A stretch of DNA of 64,000 nucleotides from Streptomyces qinzhouensis (lineage in GTDB: Bacteria > Actinomycetota > Actinomycetes > Streptomycetales > Streptomycetaceae): NCBI RefSeq assembly GCF_007856155.1, contig NZ_CP042266.1, positions 1,674,001 to 1,738,000 on the forward strand, read 5' to 3'. The notes under the pieces are model-generated. The model was not told the DNA's origin and did no database searches. It saw only the letters and a list, made by a program, of their open reading frames with translations. Both the position numbers and the translations under genes were made by a program. This document shows positions 8,554-17,100 of the stretch, in pieces (position 1 is the first letter of the stretch; every line of letters starts with the position of its first letter).

Positions 8554-10212
8554 GTGACCAGTCGACTCCCGTCAACTCCCAGCCGCCGCACGGTCGTCAA
8601 GGCCGCTGCCGCGACCGCGGCCGTACCCGCGGTCCTGCCTCTCACGAGCCCCGCCCACGCCGCCGGGACCCCGCCCCGCGCCGCGCCCGCCGTCTTCCGC
8701 CACGGCATCGCCTCCGGCGATCCCCTTCCCGACGGGGTCCTGTTGTGGACCCGGGTGACCCCCACCGACGACGCCCTCCCCGGTTCCGGCCGAGGCCCCG
8801 ACACCCAGGTCGGCTGGGAGGTCGCCGAGGACCGGGAGTTCACCCGGGTCAGCGCCCGCGGCGAGACCACCGCCGTCGCCGGTACGGACCATACGGTGAA
8901 GGCCGATGTCCGCGGGCTCCGCCCGGGAACCGGTTACTGGTTCCGGTTCACCGCCGGGGGCGCCGTGTCCCCCACCGGCCGTACCCGCACCGCCCCGGCC
9001 GCGGACGCCCCCGCGGACCGGCTCCGGCTCGGCGTGGTGTCCTGCGCCAACTGGGAGTCCGGCTGGTTCTCCGCGTACCGCCATCTCGCCGCCCGGACCG
9101 ATCTGGACGCCGTCCTGCACCTCGGCGACTATCTCTACGAGTACGCCACCGGCAGTTATCCGAAGCCGGCCGAGGTGGTGCGCCGCCATCTGCCGGAGCA
9201 CGAGATCGTCGCCCTCGCCGACTACCGGCTGCGGCACGCCACATACAAGACCGATCCCGATCTCCAGGCGCTGCACGCCGCCCATCCCGTCATCGCCATA
9301 TGGGACGACCACGAGATCGCCAACGACGCCTGGTCGGGCGGTGCCGAGAACCACACCCCGGGCGCCGAGGGCGATTTCGCGGTCCGGGCGGCGGCGGCCC
9401 GGCAGGCGTACTTCGAATGGATGCCGGTCCGCGCCTCCACCGAGGGCACGGTCTACCGCAGGCTCCGCTTCGGCAGGCTCGCCGATCTCCATCTGCTGGA
9501 CCTGCGCTCCTTCCGCTCCCAGCAGTCCGGCCTCGGCAGCGGGACGGTCGACGACCCGGAGCGGACGATCACCGGCCGCGCGCAGCTCGACTGGCTGAAG
9601 GCGGGGCTCGCCGGATCGGACGCGGCCTGGCAGCTCGTCGGTACCTCCGTGATGATCTCCCCGGTCGCCTTCGGCGCACTGCCGGCGTATCTGCTCGCCC
9701 CCGTCGCCGAGCTGCTCGGGCTGCCGAAGGAGGGCGTGACGATCAGCACCGACCAGTGGGACGGCTATACCGACGACCGCCGGGAACTCCTGGGCCATCT
9801 GGCCGGGGAGGGCATCGGGAACACCGTCTTCCTCACCGGCGATATCCATATGGCCTGGGCGAACGAGATCCCGGCGAAGGCGGCGACCTATCCGCTGTCG
9901 GGGTCGGTGGCGACCGAGTTCGTGGTCACCTCGGTGTCATCGGACAATCTGGACGATCTCCTGAACGTGCCGCCGCGTACGGCCTCCGTGGTCGCGTCGA
10001 CCGCCATCAGGGCCGCCAACCGCCATGTGAAGTGGGTGGATATGGACAGCCACGGGTACGGCGTCCTCGACATCACCGCCGAGCGCTCGCAGATGGACTA
10101 CTACGTCCTGTCGGACCGCGCCGACCGGAACGCGACCGCGGCCTGGGCCCGGTCCTATCGCACCCTGAGCGGAACGCAGAAGGTCGAGCGGGTGAAAGCA
10201 CCGGTGCGCTGA
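8554..10212 (+). CDS. phoD: PhoD-like alkaline phosphatase, Tat-exported
   Basis: 552 aa extracellular phosphodiesterase/phosphatase. The N-terminus has [16 protein letters not shown], a twin-arginine signal, with a likely cleavage near AHA at residues 36-38. An N-terminal PhoD domain ([20 protein letters not shown]) precedes the metallophosphatase core, where [21 protein letters not shown] and LTGDIHMAW carry the predicted metal ligands. PhoD enzymes release phosphate from phosphoesters and often belong to the PhoP regulon, but I could not identify a convincing PHO box here. The start is GTG without a ribosome binding site and with a -10-like hexamer 8 nt upstream. A UUCG-loop terminator follows. 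Streptomyces genomes can carry several paralogues, so the symbol is by family. Confidence 0.9.
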   Translation: MTSRLPSTPSRRTVVKAAAATAAVPAVLPLTSPAHAAGTPPRAAPAVFRHGIASGDPLPDGVLLWTRVTPTDDALPGSGRGPDTQVGWEVAEDREFTRVSARGETTAVAGTDHTVKADVRGLRPGTGYWFRFTAGGAVSPTGRTRTAPAADAPADRLRLGVVSCANWESGWFSAYRHLAARTDLDAVLHLGDYLYEYATGSYPKPAEVVRRHLPEHEIVALADYRLRHATYKTDPDLQALHAAHPVIAIWDDHEIANDAWSGGAENHTPGAEGDFAVRAAAARQAYFEWMPVRASTEGTVYRRLRFGRLADLHLLDLRSFRSQQSGLGSGTVDDPERTITGRAQLDWLKAGLAGSDAAWQLVGTSVMISPVAFGALPAYLLAPVAELLGLPKEGVTISTDQWDGYTDDRRELLGHLAGEGIGNTVFLTGDIHMAWANEIPAKAATYPLSGSVATEFVVTSVSSDNLDDLLNVPPRTASVVASTAIRAANRHVKWVDMDSHGYGVLDITAERSQMDYYVLSDRADRNATAAWARSYRTLSGTQKVERVKAPVR

Positions 10213-10217
10213 CGCCC

Positions 10218-10241
10218 CGGGCCCGTCTTCGGACGGGCCCG
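10218..10241. terminator. 10-bp hairpin with UUCG tetraloop
   Basis: The arms cgggcccgtc and gacgggcccg enclose TTCG, giving an extra-stable cUUCGg loop. It lies between the convergent phosphatase and hydrolase genes and probably ends both transcripts. Confidence 0.8.
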
Positions 10242-10251
10242 TACCACCGGG

Positions 10252-10869
10252 TCAGTCCCGCTCCGCCGGCTCGTCCGGGAACGCCGGCCCGTCCGGGAGC
10301 ACCAGTTCGTCCAGGAACGCCAGCACCACCCGCCAGGTCTGCTCCGCCGCCTCCTCGTCCCAGTCCGGGAGACCGGGGTCGGTGTACAGATGCCCGGCCC
10401 CGGGGTAGCGGTGGACCTCCACATCGGCCCCGGCCCGGCCCATCCCGAGATACCAGGCCGTCTGCCAGTCGTGCGGCTCGAAGGCATCCGGATCGGCGAT
10501 GTGCAACTGGACCGGAAGCCCGTCGGCGGTCGCGTTCGGGGCGATGTCCGAGGTGCCGTGCAGCAGCACGAGACCGCGCGCCCGCTCGTCACCGAGCGCC
10601 AGGTTCTGGGCCACGGACGCGCCCAGCGACAGCCCGGCGTAGACCAGCCCGCCCTCCGAGTGCGGGGCGGCGGCGGTGACCGCCCGCCGGAGCAGTTCGT
10701 CCCGCCCCAGCTCGTCCTTGAAGACCCGGGCCTCCTCGACCGTGTCGAAGGTCCGCCCCTCGTACAGATCGGGCGTCCATACCCGGTGCCCCGCCCCCTC
10801 CAGGCGGGCGGCGGCCGCCCGCACCGCGGGCCGCAGACCGTAGACGGAATGAAAAAGCATGATGTCCAT
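10252..10869 (-). CDS. Dienelactone hydrolase family alpha/beta hydrolase
   Basis: 205 aa, the usual size for this family. The nucleophile elbow reads GLSLGAS, so the nucleophile is Ser where classical dienelactone hydrolases have Cys. DPDAFEPHD supplies the likely acid and GAGHLYTD the catalytic His. No signal peptide is seen, so it is cytoplasmic. The N-terminus MDIMLFHSVYGLRPAV starts directly in the first beta strand, supporting the ATG at 10869. Its start is only 23 bp from the divergent MscS gene, so both promoters must lie in a very short or overlapping region. The substrate is unknown; a carboxyl ester or lactone is likely. Confidence 0.85.
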   Translation of the reverse strand: MDIMLFHSVYGLRPAVRAAAARLEGAGHRVWTPDLYEGRTFDTVEEARVFKDELGRDELLRRAVTAAAPHSEGGLVYAGLSLGASVAQNLALGDERARGLVLLHGTSDIAPNATADGLPVQLHIADPDAFEPHDWQTAWYLGMGRAGADVEVHRYPGAGHLYTDPGLPDWDEEAAEQTWRVVLAFLDELVLPDGPAFPDEPAERD

Positions 10870-10892
10870 CGAGTCAGGTTACGTTCCCTGAC

Positions 10893-11981
10893 ATGGAGAA
10901 CGCGCTACGCCCCTGGATCGTCATCGGCGGCTCGATCGTCCTCACCCTGCTGGTGGGCTGGGTCGCCGACCGTCTGTTGAAACGTGCCTCGGCCCGGCAC
11001 ACCGAGACCCCGCTGTGGGAGCTGCTGCGCCGCGGCGGCCCCGCGCTCCGGTTCGTCCTCTGCGCGGCGCTGCTCAGAGGCGTGTACCGGCAGACCGGCA
11101 TCGGGATCGTGGAGCGTCATGAACGTGGCATCGGGCAGCTGCTGACGCTGGTGCTGATCGGGGCCTCGGCCTGGCTGGTGGTCCGGGTGGCGGCCGCGGT
11201 CGTGGAGTCCGCCTACCGCCGGTACGCGGCCGGTGCCGACGATCCGGCCCGGGTCCGCCGGGTCCGTACCCAGGTCACCCTGATCCAGCGGGTGGTGATC
11301 GCGGTCGTCGGGGTGGTCGCGTTCGCTGCGATGCTGCTGACGTTCCCCGCGATGCGGGGTGTGGGGGCTTCGATGCTGGCCTCGGCCGGGGTCCTCGGGA
11401 TCGTCGCGGGCGTCGCCGCCCAGTCCACCCTCGGCAATCTCTTCGCCGGACTCCAGATCGCCTTCGGCGACATGGTCCGGATCGGGGACACGGTGGTCGT
11501 GGACGGGGAGTGGGGCATCGTCGAGGAGATCACCCTCACCGCGCTCACCGTCCGCACCTGGGACGAGCGGCGGATCACCATGCCGGTCTCGTACTTCACC
11601 GCGAAGCCGTACGAGAACTGGTCACGCGGCAGCATCCGGATGACCGGCTCGGTCTTCTTCCATCTGGACCATTCGGCGCCGGTCGGCCTGATGCGGCAGC
11701 GGCTCGCCGAGATCGTCGAGGGGCATCCGGCGTGGGACCGCCGCGATCAGTCGCTCGCGGTCACCGACACCACTCCGTCGACGATCCTGGTCCGGGCCGT
11801 GGTGACGGCGAAGGATCCGGACGATCTGTGGACGATCCGGTGCGAGGTACGGGAGCGGATGATCACCTGGCTGTACGAGGAGCATCCGTACGCCCTCCCC
11901 CGGATCGCGACCGTCCCCGCGCCGGGCCCGTCGAGGACGCCGGACCGGGCGGATGTGGGGCACCAGCGCCCGGGCGAGTGA
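10893..11981 (+). CDS. MscS-type mechanosensitive channel
   Basis: 362 aa small-conductance mechanosensitive channel homologue that would release solutes on osmotic downshift. Three to four membrane helices lie at about residues 6-28, 74-97 and 128-148. The pore-lining helix follows (SMLASAGVLGIVAGVAAQS), with the hallmark NLFAGLQIAFGDMVRIGDTV linker to the cytoplasmic beta domain (DGEWGIVEEITLTALTVRTWDERRI is that region in part). The C-terminal alpha/beta domain ends with a Pro-rich tail. The gene starts 23 bp from the divergent hydrolase and ends 5 bp before the converging antiporter stop, with no obvious terminator between them. Confidence 0.92.
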   Translation: MENALRPWIVIGGSIVLTLLVGWVADRLLKRASARHTETPLWELLRRGGPALRFVLCAALLRGVYRQTGIGIVERHERGIGQLLTLVLIGASAWLVVRVAAAVVESAYRRYAAGADDPARVRRVRTQVTLIQRVVIAVVGVVAFAAMLLTFPAMRGVGASMLASAGVLGIVAGVAAQSTLGNLFAGLQIAFGDMVRIGDTVVVDGEWGIVEEITLTALTVRTWDERRITMPVSYFTAKPYENWSRGSIRMTGSVFFHLDHSAPVGLMRQRLAEIVEGHPAWDRRDQSLAVTDTTPSTILVRAVVTAKDPDDLWTIRCEVRERMITWLYEEHPYALPRIATVPAPGPSRTPDRADVGHQRPGE

Positions 11982-11986
11982 GACCG

Positions 11987-13573
11987 CTAGCGCAGGCTGC
12001 GGACGTCCAGATGGCGCAGTACCCGGTCCACGATCTCCGGATTGGCGCCGGGTTCGCTGCGGGCCGCGAGCACCTCGTGCCGGGCGGCCGACAGCATTTC
12101 CCGCTGGATCCGCTGGACCGTCCGCAGCCGTTGCACCCGCCGGGCGTGGAAGTCGCGGCGCCCCTCGTCGACGAGGTCCGGGCTGATCCGTGCCCCCACC
12201 TCGTACGCCGTACGGTGCAGCCGCTCGCTGAGCTCCTCCGGGAGCTCCTCGACCTCTTCGATCTCCCTGAGCCGGTGCCGGGCGGCCTGGGCGGCGCGCA
12301 GCGCCAGCCGGTGCTCCAGTTCGCGTTCCTCGTCGGTGTCGGCCCGTACGCCGAGCCGTTTCACCAGCCAGGGCAGGGTCAGGCCCTGGAGCAGCAGCGT
12401 CGACAGGATCACCACGAAGGCGATGAAGACGATCTCGTCGCGGCCCGGGAAGGGGCTGCCGTCGTCCGTGGTCAGCGGGATCGCGAGGGCCAGTGCGACG
12501 GAGGCGACCCCTCGCATCCCGGACCACCAGACCACGACCGTCTCCCGCCAGGAGACCGGGATGTCCTCGTCGTAGTCCCGTTTGCCGTGCAGCCTCTGGG
12601 CGAGCCAGGTCGCGGGCAGCAGCCAGAGCAGCCGTACCCCGATCACCACGGCTGTGGTGATCGCGCCCCAGCCGAGCATCCGCAGCACATGGCCGTCGGC
12701 CGTGCCGAAGACATTGCGCAGCTCCAGGCCGATCAGTCCGAAGGCGGCGCCGGTGACCAGGATGTCCACGATGCCCCAGAAGGTGTTTCCGGCCAGCCGT
12801 CCCATCACATCGTCCGCGTCGGCCGCGTGCTCGGCGAGGAAGAGGGCGGTGGTGAGGACGGCGAGCACCCCGGAGCCGTGCAGTTCCTCGGCGACGACAT
12901 AGCTCACGAACGGCACCATGAGGGTGAGCCCCACCTGGAGCGTGGCATCCCCCAGATATCCCATCAGCCGGTTGGAGAGCCAGCCGGTGGCCACCCCGAC
13001 CGCGACGGCGACGACCGCCGAGAGGACGAGCTGCCAGGCCGCCGACGGCAGTGAGAAGGAGCCGGTGACGGCGGCGGCGATCGCCACGTGGTACAGCACG
13101 ATCGCCGTGACGTCGTTGAACAGCCCTTCCCCTTCCAGGATCGACACCAGCCGCCGGGGCAGCCCCAGCCGCCCGGCGACCGCGGTCGCGGCGACCGGGT
13201 CCGGGGGCGCGACCAGCGCGCCGAGGGCGACCGCGGCGGCGATCGGCAGCCCGGGGACGATCGCGTTCACGACGAACGCGACCGCGGCCGTCGTCACGAA
13301 GACCAGGGCGACCGCGAGCAGCAGGATCGGGCGGCGATGGGCGGTGAACTGCCGCCAGGAGGTGCGCTGCACGGCCGCGTAGAGCAGGGGCGGCAGTACG
13401 AGCGGCAGGATGAACTCGGGCGGGATATCGACATTCGGTACGAAGGGGAGAAACGCGACGCCCGCGCCGACGAGTGTCATCAGCACGGGCGCGGGCAGGT
13501 CGAGCCGGTCCCCGAGGGGGACGGTCACGACGGCCCCGAACATGAGCCCCAACACCAAGGCGACCTGCTCCAC
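11987..13573 (-). CDS. CPA1-family Na+/H+ antiporter
   Basis: 528 aa. About 12 hydrophobic segments fill residues 1-400, followed by a charged cytoplasmic tail with many Arg and Glu (RLREIEEVEELPEELSERLH). The transport core has VAPPDPVAATAV and EGEGLFNDVTAIV, the conserved acidic ion-binding segments of NhaP/CPA1 exchangers. It would swap cytoplasmic Na+ or K+ for external protons in pH and salt homeostasis. The GTG start at 13573 has GGAGGGGG upstream. It reads toward the MscS gene with a 5-bp gap, so two osmotic or ion-stress membrane proteins lie tail to tail. Confidence 0.92.
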   Translation of the reverse strand: MEQVALVLGLMFGAVVTVPLGDRLDLPAPVLMTLVGAGVAFLPFVPNVDIPPEFILPLVLPPLLYAAVQRTSWRQFTAHRRPILLLAVALVFVTTAAVAFVVNAIVPGLPIAAAVALGALVAPPDPVAATAVAGRLGLPRRLVSILEGEGLFNDVTAIVLYHVAIAAAVTGSFSLPSAAWQLVLSAVVAVAVGVATGWLSNRLMGYLGDATLQVGLTLMVPFVSYVVAEELHGSGVLAVLTTALFLAEHAADADDVMGRLAGNTFWGIVDILVTGAAFGLIGLELRNVFGTADGHVLRMLGWGAITTAVVIGVRLLWLLPATWLAQRLHGKRDYDEDIPVSWRETVVVWWSGMRGVASVALALAIPLTTDDGSPFPGRDEIVFIAFVVILSTLLLQGLTLPWLVKRLGVRADTDEERELEHRLALRAAQAARHRLREIEEVEELPEELSERLHRTAYEVGARISPDLVDEGRRDFHARRVQRLRTVQRIQREMLSAARHEVLAARSEPGANPEIVDRVLRHLDVRSLR

Positions 13574-14069
13574 ACGCCCCCTCCGGGCCGACGACGCCCC
13601 TAGGGTGACATGTTCGCCCCACTATGCCCCGCTTTACCCTGCTTCGTGTCGCCCTCGGGGACGGGCCACCCCGAGGGCGCGGGCCCTGGAGGTGCGGTGC
13701 GCACCGTTGGTGGCGGGTGTTGTGTGCCCGGCCGCGGCCCGTGGCCGGCCGATCGCGCAGTTCCGCCCCCTATGCCTTCGGCAATGGGGGGACCCCCAGC
13801 GCCCCTACTCGGCCTCACTGCCCCTGCTCGGTGCGGGATCCAGGAGGTGAGCCCGGAGGCCACCGACCCACCCGCACCCGACAAGACCCCGCGCCTACAC
13901 CACGGAGCAACGGTCACCCATCTTGAAGCCCCGCCGGCGATTGAGGCGCAGGAGCGGCCCGCACCCCGCGGGCAACCCCCACCGCGGGCCGGGGGCCCAA
14001 CGCGCCCGCGCCCCCGTGGGAGACGCGCAACCCGGGGACCCCGGGGCAAGGAACCCCAGCGGGATGCGC
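13574..14069. repeat. Intergenic gap with degenerate Streptomyces repeat motifs
   Basis: No gene is supported in these 496 bp. gcgcagttcc at 13755-13764 and agcgcccct at 13799-13807 look like the two halves of the common Streptomyces intergenic motif GCGCAGTTCC(CC)GCGCCCCT, split by about 34 bp. That insert contains tgccttcggca and gggggGAccccc hairpins. The segment at 13927-13949 (agccccgccggcgattgagg) matches another motif I know as widely repeated between Streptomyces genes. The recognition is from memory. The region likely holds terminators for both flanking minus-strand units and no protein. Confidence 0.55.
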
Positions 14070-15011
14070 CTACGCGCTCTCCGCCGCGATACGGTCCAGC
14101 GCCGACTGAAGGTCCTCCGGATATCCGCTCGCGTACTCCACCCAGCGCCCGTCCGAGGGGTGCTCGAAGCCCAGCCGCACCGCGTGCAGCCACTGCCGGG
14201 TGAGGCCGAGCCGCTTCGCCATGGTCGGATCCGCGCCGTAGGTGAGATCGCCCACGCAGGGGTGCCGGTGTGCGGACATATGGACCCGGATCTGGTGGGT
14301 CCGGCCGGTCTCCAGCTTGATGTCCAGCAGCGAGGCGGCCCGGAAGGCCTCCATCAGGTCGTAGTGGGTCACCGACGGCTTGCCCTCCGCGGTCACGGCC
14401 CACTTGTAGTCGTGGTTGGGGTGCCGGCCGATCGGCGCGTCGATGGTGCCGCTCATCGGGTCGGGGTGTCCCTGCACCAGCGCGTGGTAGCGCTTGTCGA
14501 CCGTGCGCTCCCGGAACTGCTGCTTGAGCAGGGTGTACGCCCGCTCGGACTTGGCGACGACCATCAGCCCGCTGGTGCCGACGTCGAGCCGGTGCACGAT
14601 GCCCTGCCGCTCCGCGGCGCCGGAGGTGGAGATCCGGTAGCCCGCGGCGGCGAGCCCGCCGATCACGGTCGGGCCGGTCCAGCCGGGGCTGGGGTGCGCG
14701 GCGACTCCGACGGGCTTGACGATCACGACGATGTCGTCGTCGTCGTGGACGATCTCCATGCCCTCGACGGGCTCCGCCACGATCTGCACCGGCGCGGGCG
14801 CCTGCGGCATCTCGACCTCGAGCCACGCGCCGCCGTGGACCCGTTCGCTCTTGCCGACCACGGCACCGTCGACCTGCACCTTCCCCGCCGCGGCCAGCTC
14901 CGCCGCCTTCGTACGGGAGAAACCGAACATCCGGGAGATGGCGGCGTCGACGCGCTCGCCCTCCAGGCCGTCCGGTACGGGCAGGGTGCGGATCTCGGGA
15001 AGCGTACTCAC
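14070..15011 (-). CDS. rluD: 23S rRNA pseudouridine synthase, RluA/RluD family
   Basis: 313 aa, the standard length. An N-terminal S4 RNA-binding domain ([24 protein letters not shown]) leads to the synthase domain, with [16 protein letters not shown] providing the catalytic Asp, then RTHQIRVHM near the end. It isomerises uridines in 23S rRNA helix 69 if it is RluD proper; specificity within the RluA family is by similarity only. The GTG at 15011 was chosen because it gives the family length and begins [13 protein letters not shown]; the frame extends upstream toward lspA. It lies 64 bp downstream of lspA, an arrangement common in bacteria, so co-transcription is likely. Confidence 0.92.
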   Translation of the reverse strand: MSTLPEIRTLPVPDGLEGERVDAAISRMFGFSRTKAAELAAAGKVQVDGAVVGKSERVHGGAWLEVEMPQAPAPVQIVAEPVEGMEIVHDDDDIVVIVKPVGVAAHPSPGWTGPTVIGGLAAAGYRISTSGAAERQGIVHRLDVGTSGLMVVAKSERAYTLLKQQFRERTVDKRYHALVQGHPDPMSGTIDAPIGRHPNHDYKWAVTAEGKPSVTHYDLMEAFRAASLLDIKLETGRTHQIRVHMSAHRHPCVGDLTYGADPTMAKRLGLTRQWLHAVRLGFEHPSDGRWVEYASGYPEDLQSALDRIAAESA

Positions 15012-15075
15012 CCGTCCGAGTATGCCTTGCCCGGCGGACCCGTAAGGACCGCCGGGCATCGGGGCCGGGGCCCGC

Positions 15076-15645
15076 TCAGTCCTTGTGGACGGTTCCGTCC
15101 GGGTCCAGACCCCGGAAGGAGAGGATCACGATGAGGATGCCGCCGCAGACGATCGCGGTGTCGGCCAGGTTGAAGACGGCGAAGTGCGCGGGGGCGATGA
15201 AGTCGACGACGGCGCCCTTGAAGACCCCGGGGGACCGGAAGATCCGGTCGGTGAGGTTGCCCAGCGCACCGCCGAGCAGCAGTCCGAGGGCGATGGCCCA
15301 CGGCAGGCTGTAGAGCTTCCGGGCCAGCCGGACGATCACGATGATCACCACGGCCGCGATGCCCGTGAAGATCACGGTGAAGGCCTCACCGATACCGAAC
15401 GCGGCGCCCGGGTTCCGTACCGCCGTGAACTTCAGCAGATCGCCGATGATCTCGATGGACGGCCGGTGCTCCAGCTTGGCGACCACCAGGGTCTTGCTGA
15501 TCAGGTCGATCAGATAGGCCACCACGGCGACACCGAGGAGTACGGCGATCCTGCGCCGGCCCTTGGGCTGCTCGTCGGGGGTCGCCGCCTCGCCGGTCTC
15601 GGCGTCGTTGTCCGGCGTACCGATGATGCGCTCCGCCTCTGCCAC
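15076..15645 (-). CDS. lspA: Lipoprotein signal peptidase (signal peptidase II)
   Basis: 189 aa integral membrane aspartyl protease that removes signal peptides from diacylglyceryl-modified prolipoproteins. Four hydrophobic helices are seen, and the two catalytic aspartates lie in [11 protein letters not shown] and FNLADTAIV. The [14 protein letters not shown] segment is also characteristic. The first 30 residues are a hydrophilic, acidic cytoplasmic extension typical of actinobacterial LspA. The GTG start at 15645 has GAGGGA about 8 nt upstream. It is followed by rluD in the same direction. Confidence 0.95.
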   Translation of the reverse strand: MAEAERIIGTPDNDAETGEAATPDEQPKGRRRIAVLLGVAVVAYLIDLISKTLVVAKLEHRPSIEIIGDLLKFTAVRNPGAAFGIGEAFTVIFTGIAAVVIIVIVRLARKLYSLPWAIALGLLLGGALGNLTDRIFRSPGVFKGAVVDFIAPAHFAVFNLADTAIVCGGILIVILSFRGLDPDGTVHKD

Positions 15646-15700
15646 GTGAGTCCCTCAACCTAGGTCAATGTGTCCACGAGGGTACGTCACGCCCGTGGGC

Positions 15701-16516
15701 TCAGCCCCGGCGCTCCTGCTTCTGCTTGCACTCCACACACAGGGTGGCCCGCGGGAAGGCCTGCATCCGGGCCTTCCCGATGGGCTTGCCACAGTTCTCG
15801 CAGATCCCGTAGGTCCCCGCGTCGAGCCGCAGCAGGGCCCGCTCGGTCTGCTCCAGCGTCTCGCGGGCCTTCGCGGCCAGGGACAGTTCGTGCTCGCGGG
15901 TGATGTTCTTGGTGCCGGTGTCGGCGTCGTCGTCGCCGGCGCCGTTGCCGGAGTCCCGCATGAGCCCGGCCAGGGCCGCCTCGGAGGCGACGCGCTCGGC
16001 ATTGAGCCGGGCGATGTCGGCCGTGAGTACGGACCGGGCCTCGGCGACCTCCTCGGGGGTCCATGGCTCCTCACCCGGCCGTACCGCCAGCTCCTCGGCG
16101 GGTGCGGCCGCCGCGCGGGCGGTGGGTACCGCCGTGGGGCTCTTCCCGACGGCCACGGTCTTCTTCGCTCCCACTGTCCTGGCTCCCGTCTGCTTCACGG
16201 CTTTTTTCGCAGTTTTAGCGGCTTTCGCGGTTTTTGCAGTTCTTACAGTTCTTGCAGTTTTTGCGGTTTCTGCAGCTCCAGCGGCTTTCGCGGTCTTCTT
16301 CGCCGGGGCCCCGGCGGAGGGCGCGGGCTCCTCGGCGTCCTCCTTCGCCGCCGTCTCGGCGACCTTCTTCGCGACCTTCTTCGCAGCTTTCTTCACGGCC
16401 TTCTTCGCGGCCTTCTTCGCCGGTGGCGGCCGCTTCTCGGCGGCCTCCCCCGCGTGCTCCTCCGCCCCGGCTCCGGTAGCAGCGGTCTTCTTCGCAGCGG
16501 TCTTCTTCGCCACCAT
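15701..16516 (-). CDS. DksA/TraR-type zinc-finger protein with Lys/Ala-rich histone-like N-terminus
   Basis: 271 aa. Residues 1 to about 125 are a Lys/Ala repeat region (KKAAKKAVKKAAKKVAKK and TAK-type triplets) resembling histone H1-like tails and probably binding DNA or RNA. Residues 150-271 form a coiled region and a C4 zinc finger with Cys239, Cys242, Cys260 and Cys263 (ICENCGKPIGKARMQ to LCVECKQ), as in DksA/TraR proteins that bind RNA polymerase. The ATG at 16516 has GAAGGGG upstream; the open frame continues 29 codons further but reads poorly. Codons for residues 84-105 include AGA and AAA, rare in this genome. Its role is probably transcription-related; regulation of stable RNA genes is only a family inference. 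Confidence 0.85.
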   Translation of the reverse strand: MVAKKTAAKKTAATGAGAEEHAGEAAEKRPPPAKKAAKKAVKKAAKKVAKKVAETAAKEDAEEPAPSAGAPAKKTAKAAGAAETAKTARTVRTAKTAKAAKTAKKAVKQTGARTVGAKKTVAVGKSPTAVPTARAAAAPAEELAVRPGEEPWTPEEVAEARSVLTADIARLNAERVASEAALAGLMRDSGNGAGDDDADTGTKNITREHELSLAAKARETLEQTERALLRLDAGTYGICENCGKPIGKARMQAFPRATLCVECKQKQERRG

Positions 16517-16800
16517 GGCCGCGGCCCCTTCACATAGCGTGATATTGCTCGCGAATCGTGCTGGGACGATAAATCGACCCCGACTCCGCGGCAAACGGGG
16601 CACGCCGCCGTCGGGGCCGCCCGGAGCGGACCTTCATCCGTTGTGCCCGGCTCCCCGCCGGGTAATCCGCCCCTCGGCGGCGCTCCGGCCGCCGGTCCCG
16701 GCCCGTCTGGGCTGTTCGGGTCAGCCCGGGACCGCGGTCCGGAGCGCGGGCCGGCCCCCGGTCCGGACCGCGGTGGAGCCCCTGGGAAAGGCAACGAGAA
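16517..16800. other. Divergent intergenic region, dksA-like gene / ileS leader
   Basis: No gene is supported. The minus-strand side holds the ribosome binding site and an AT-richer patch (16530-16575) with TATGTG at 16531-16536 as a possible -10 for the DksA-like gene. The plus-strand side contains the long hairpin at 16731-16774. Confidence 0.5.
16731..16774. other. 13-bp inverted repeat upstream of the ileS leader
   Basis: The arm accgcggtccgga (16731-16743) and its exact complement tccggaccgcggt (16762-16774) are separated by 18 nt. It lies about 45 nt before the possible ileS -10, between divergent promoters. It may be an insulating hairpin or an operator; no assignment is possible from sequence alone. 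Confidence 0.5.
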
Positions 16801-16817
16801 GCGCGCCGGGAAACCCG

Positions 16818-16823
16818 TACACT
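16818..16823 (+). promoter_or_regulatory. Possible -10 (TACACT) for the ileS leader
   Basis: TACACT lies just before the structured T-box leader. No strong -35 is seen at 16-18 nt. Initiation near 16830 would give a leader of about 270 nt, a normal size for an actinobacterial ileS T-box. Confidence 0.4.
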
Positions 16824-16829
16824 GGGCGG

Positions 16830-17100
16830 AGCGAAAGGCTTGGATGGGGACGAGTAGCGTCGTAAGCAGCCATGAGCGACCCGGGGACGGTGCGAGCCCG
16901 GGGGCGAGCGCGGTGCGAAGGATCACCCCGGAGCTGCCGGAAGAAAGCCGTGGGCCCGTCCCGTGCGGTCAGTAGACCCGGCCTCGCGACCCCAATGAGG
17001 GGGCGGTGCGCAGCGCGCCGCCAAGGAGGGTGGTACCGCGGGAGCCGCAGGCTCTCGTCCCTCCGACGGAAGAGAATCTGTCCGCCGGAGGAGTTCGCCC
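16830..17100 (+). ncRNA. T-box riboswitch (ileS leader), translational type
   Basis: The leader has the T-box core aaggagggtggtaccgcg at 17023-17040, whose TGGT (17031-17034) can pair with the ACCA 3' end of uncharged tRNA-Ile. In stem I, aaggATCacc places the isoleucine codon ATC (16922-16924) as specifier. There is no terminator U run. Instead the ileS ribosome binding site ggaggag (17088-17094) can pair with tccctccg (17058-17065), so uncharged tRNA should free the ribosome binding site. This is the actinobacterial ileS T-box arrangement. The 5' boundary is approximate. Confidence 0.92.

Noticed and set aside
13610..14203. Open frames in the 13.6-14.1 kb gap
   Set aside because: Translations are Pro/Gly/Arg-rich with no family, and the DNA contains known-type intergenic repeat motifs.
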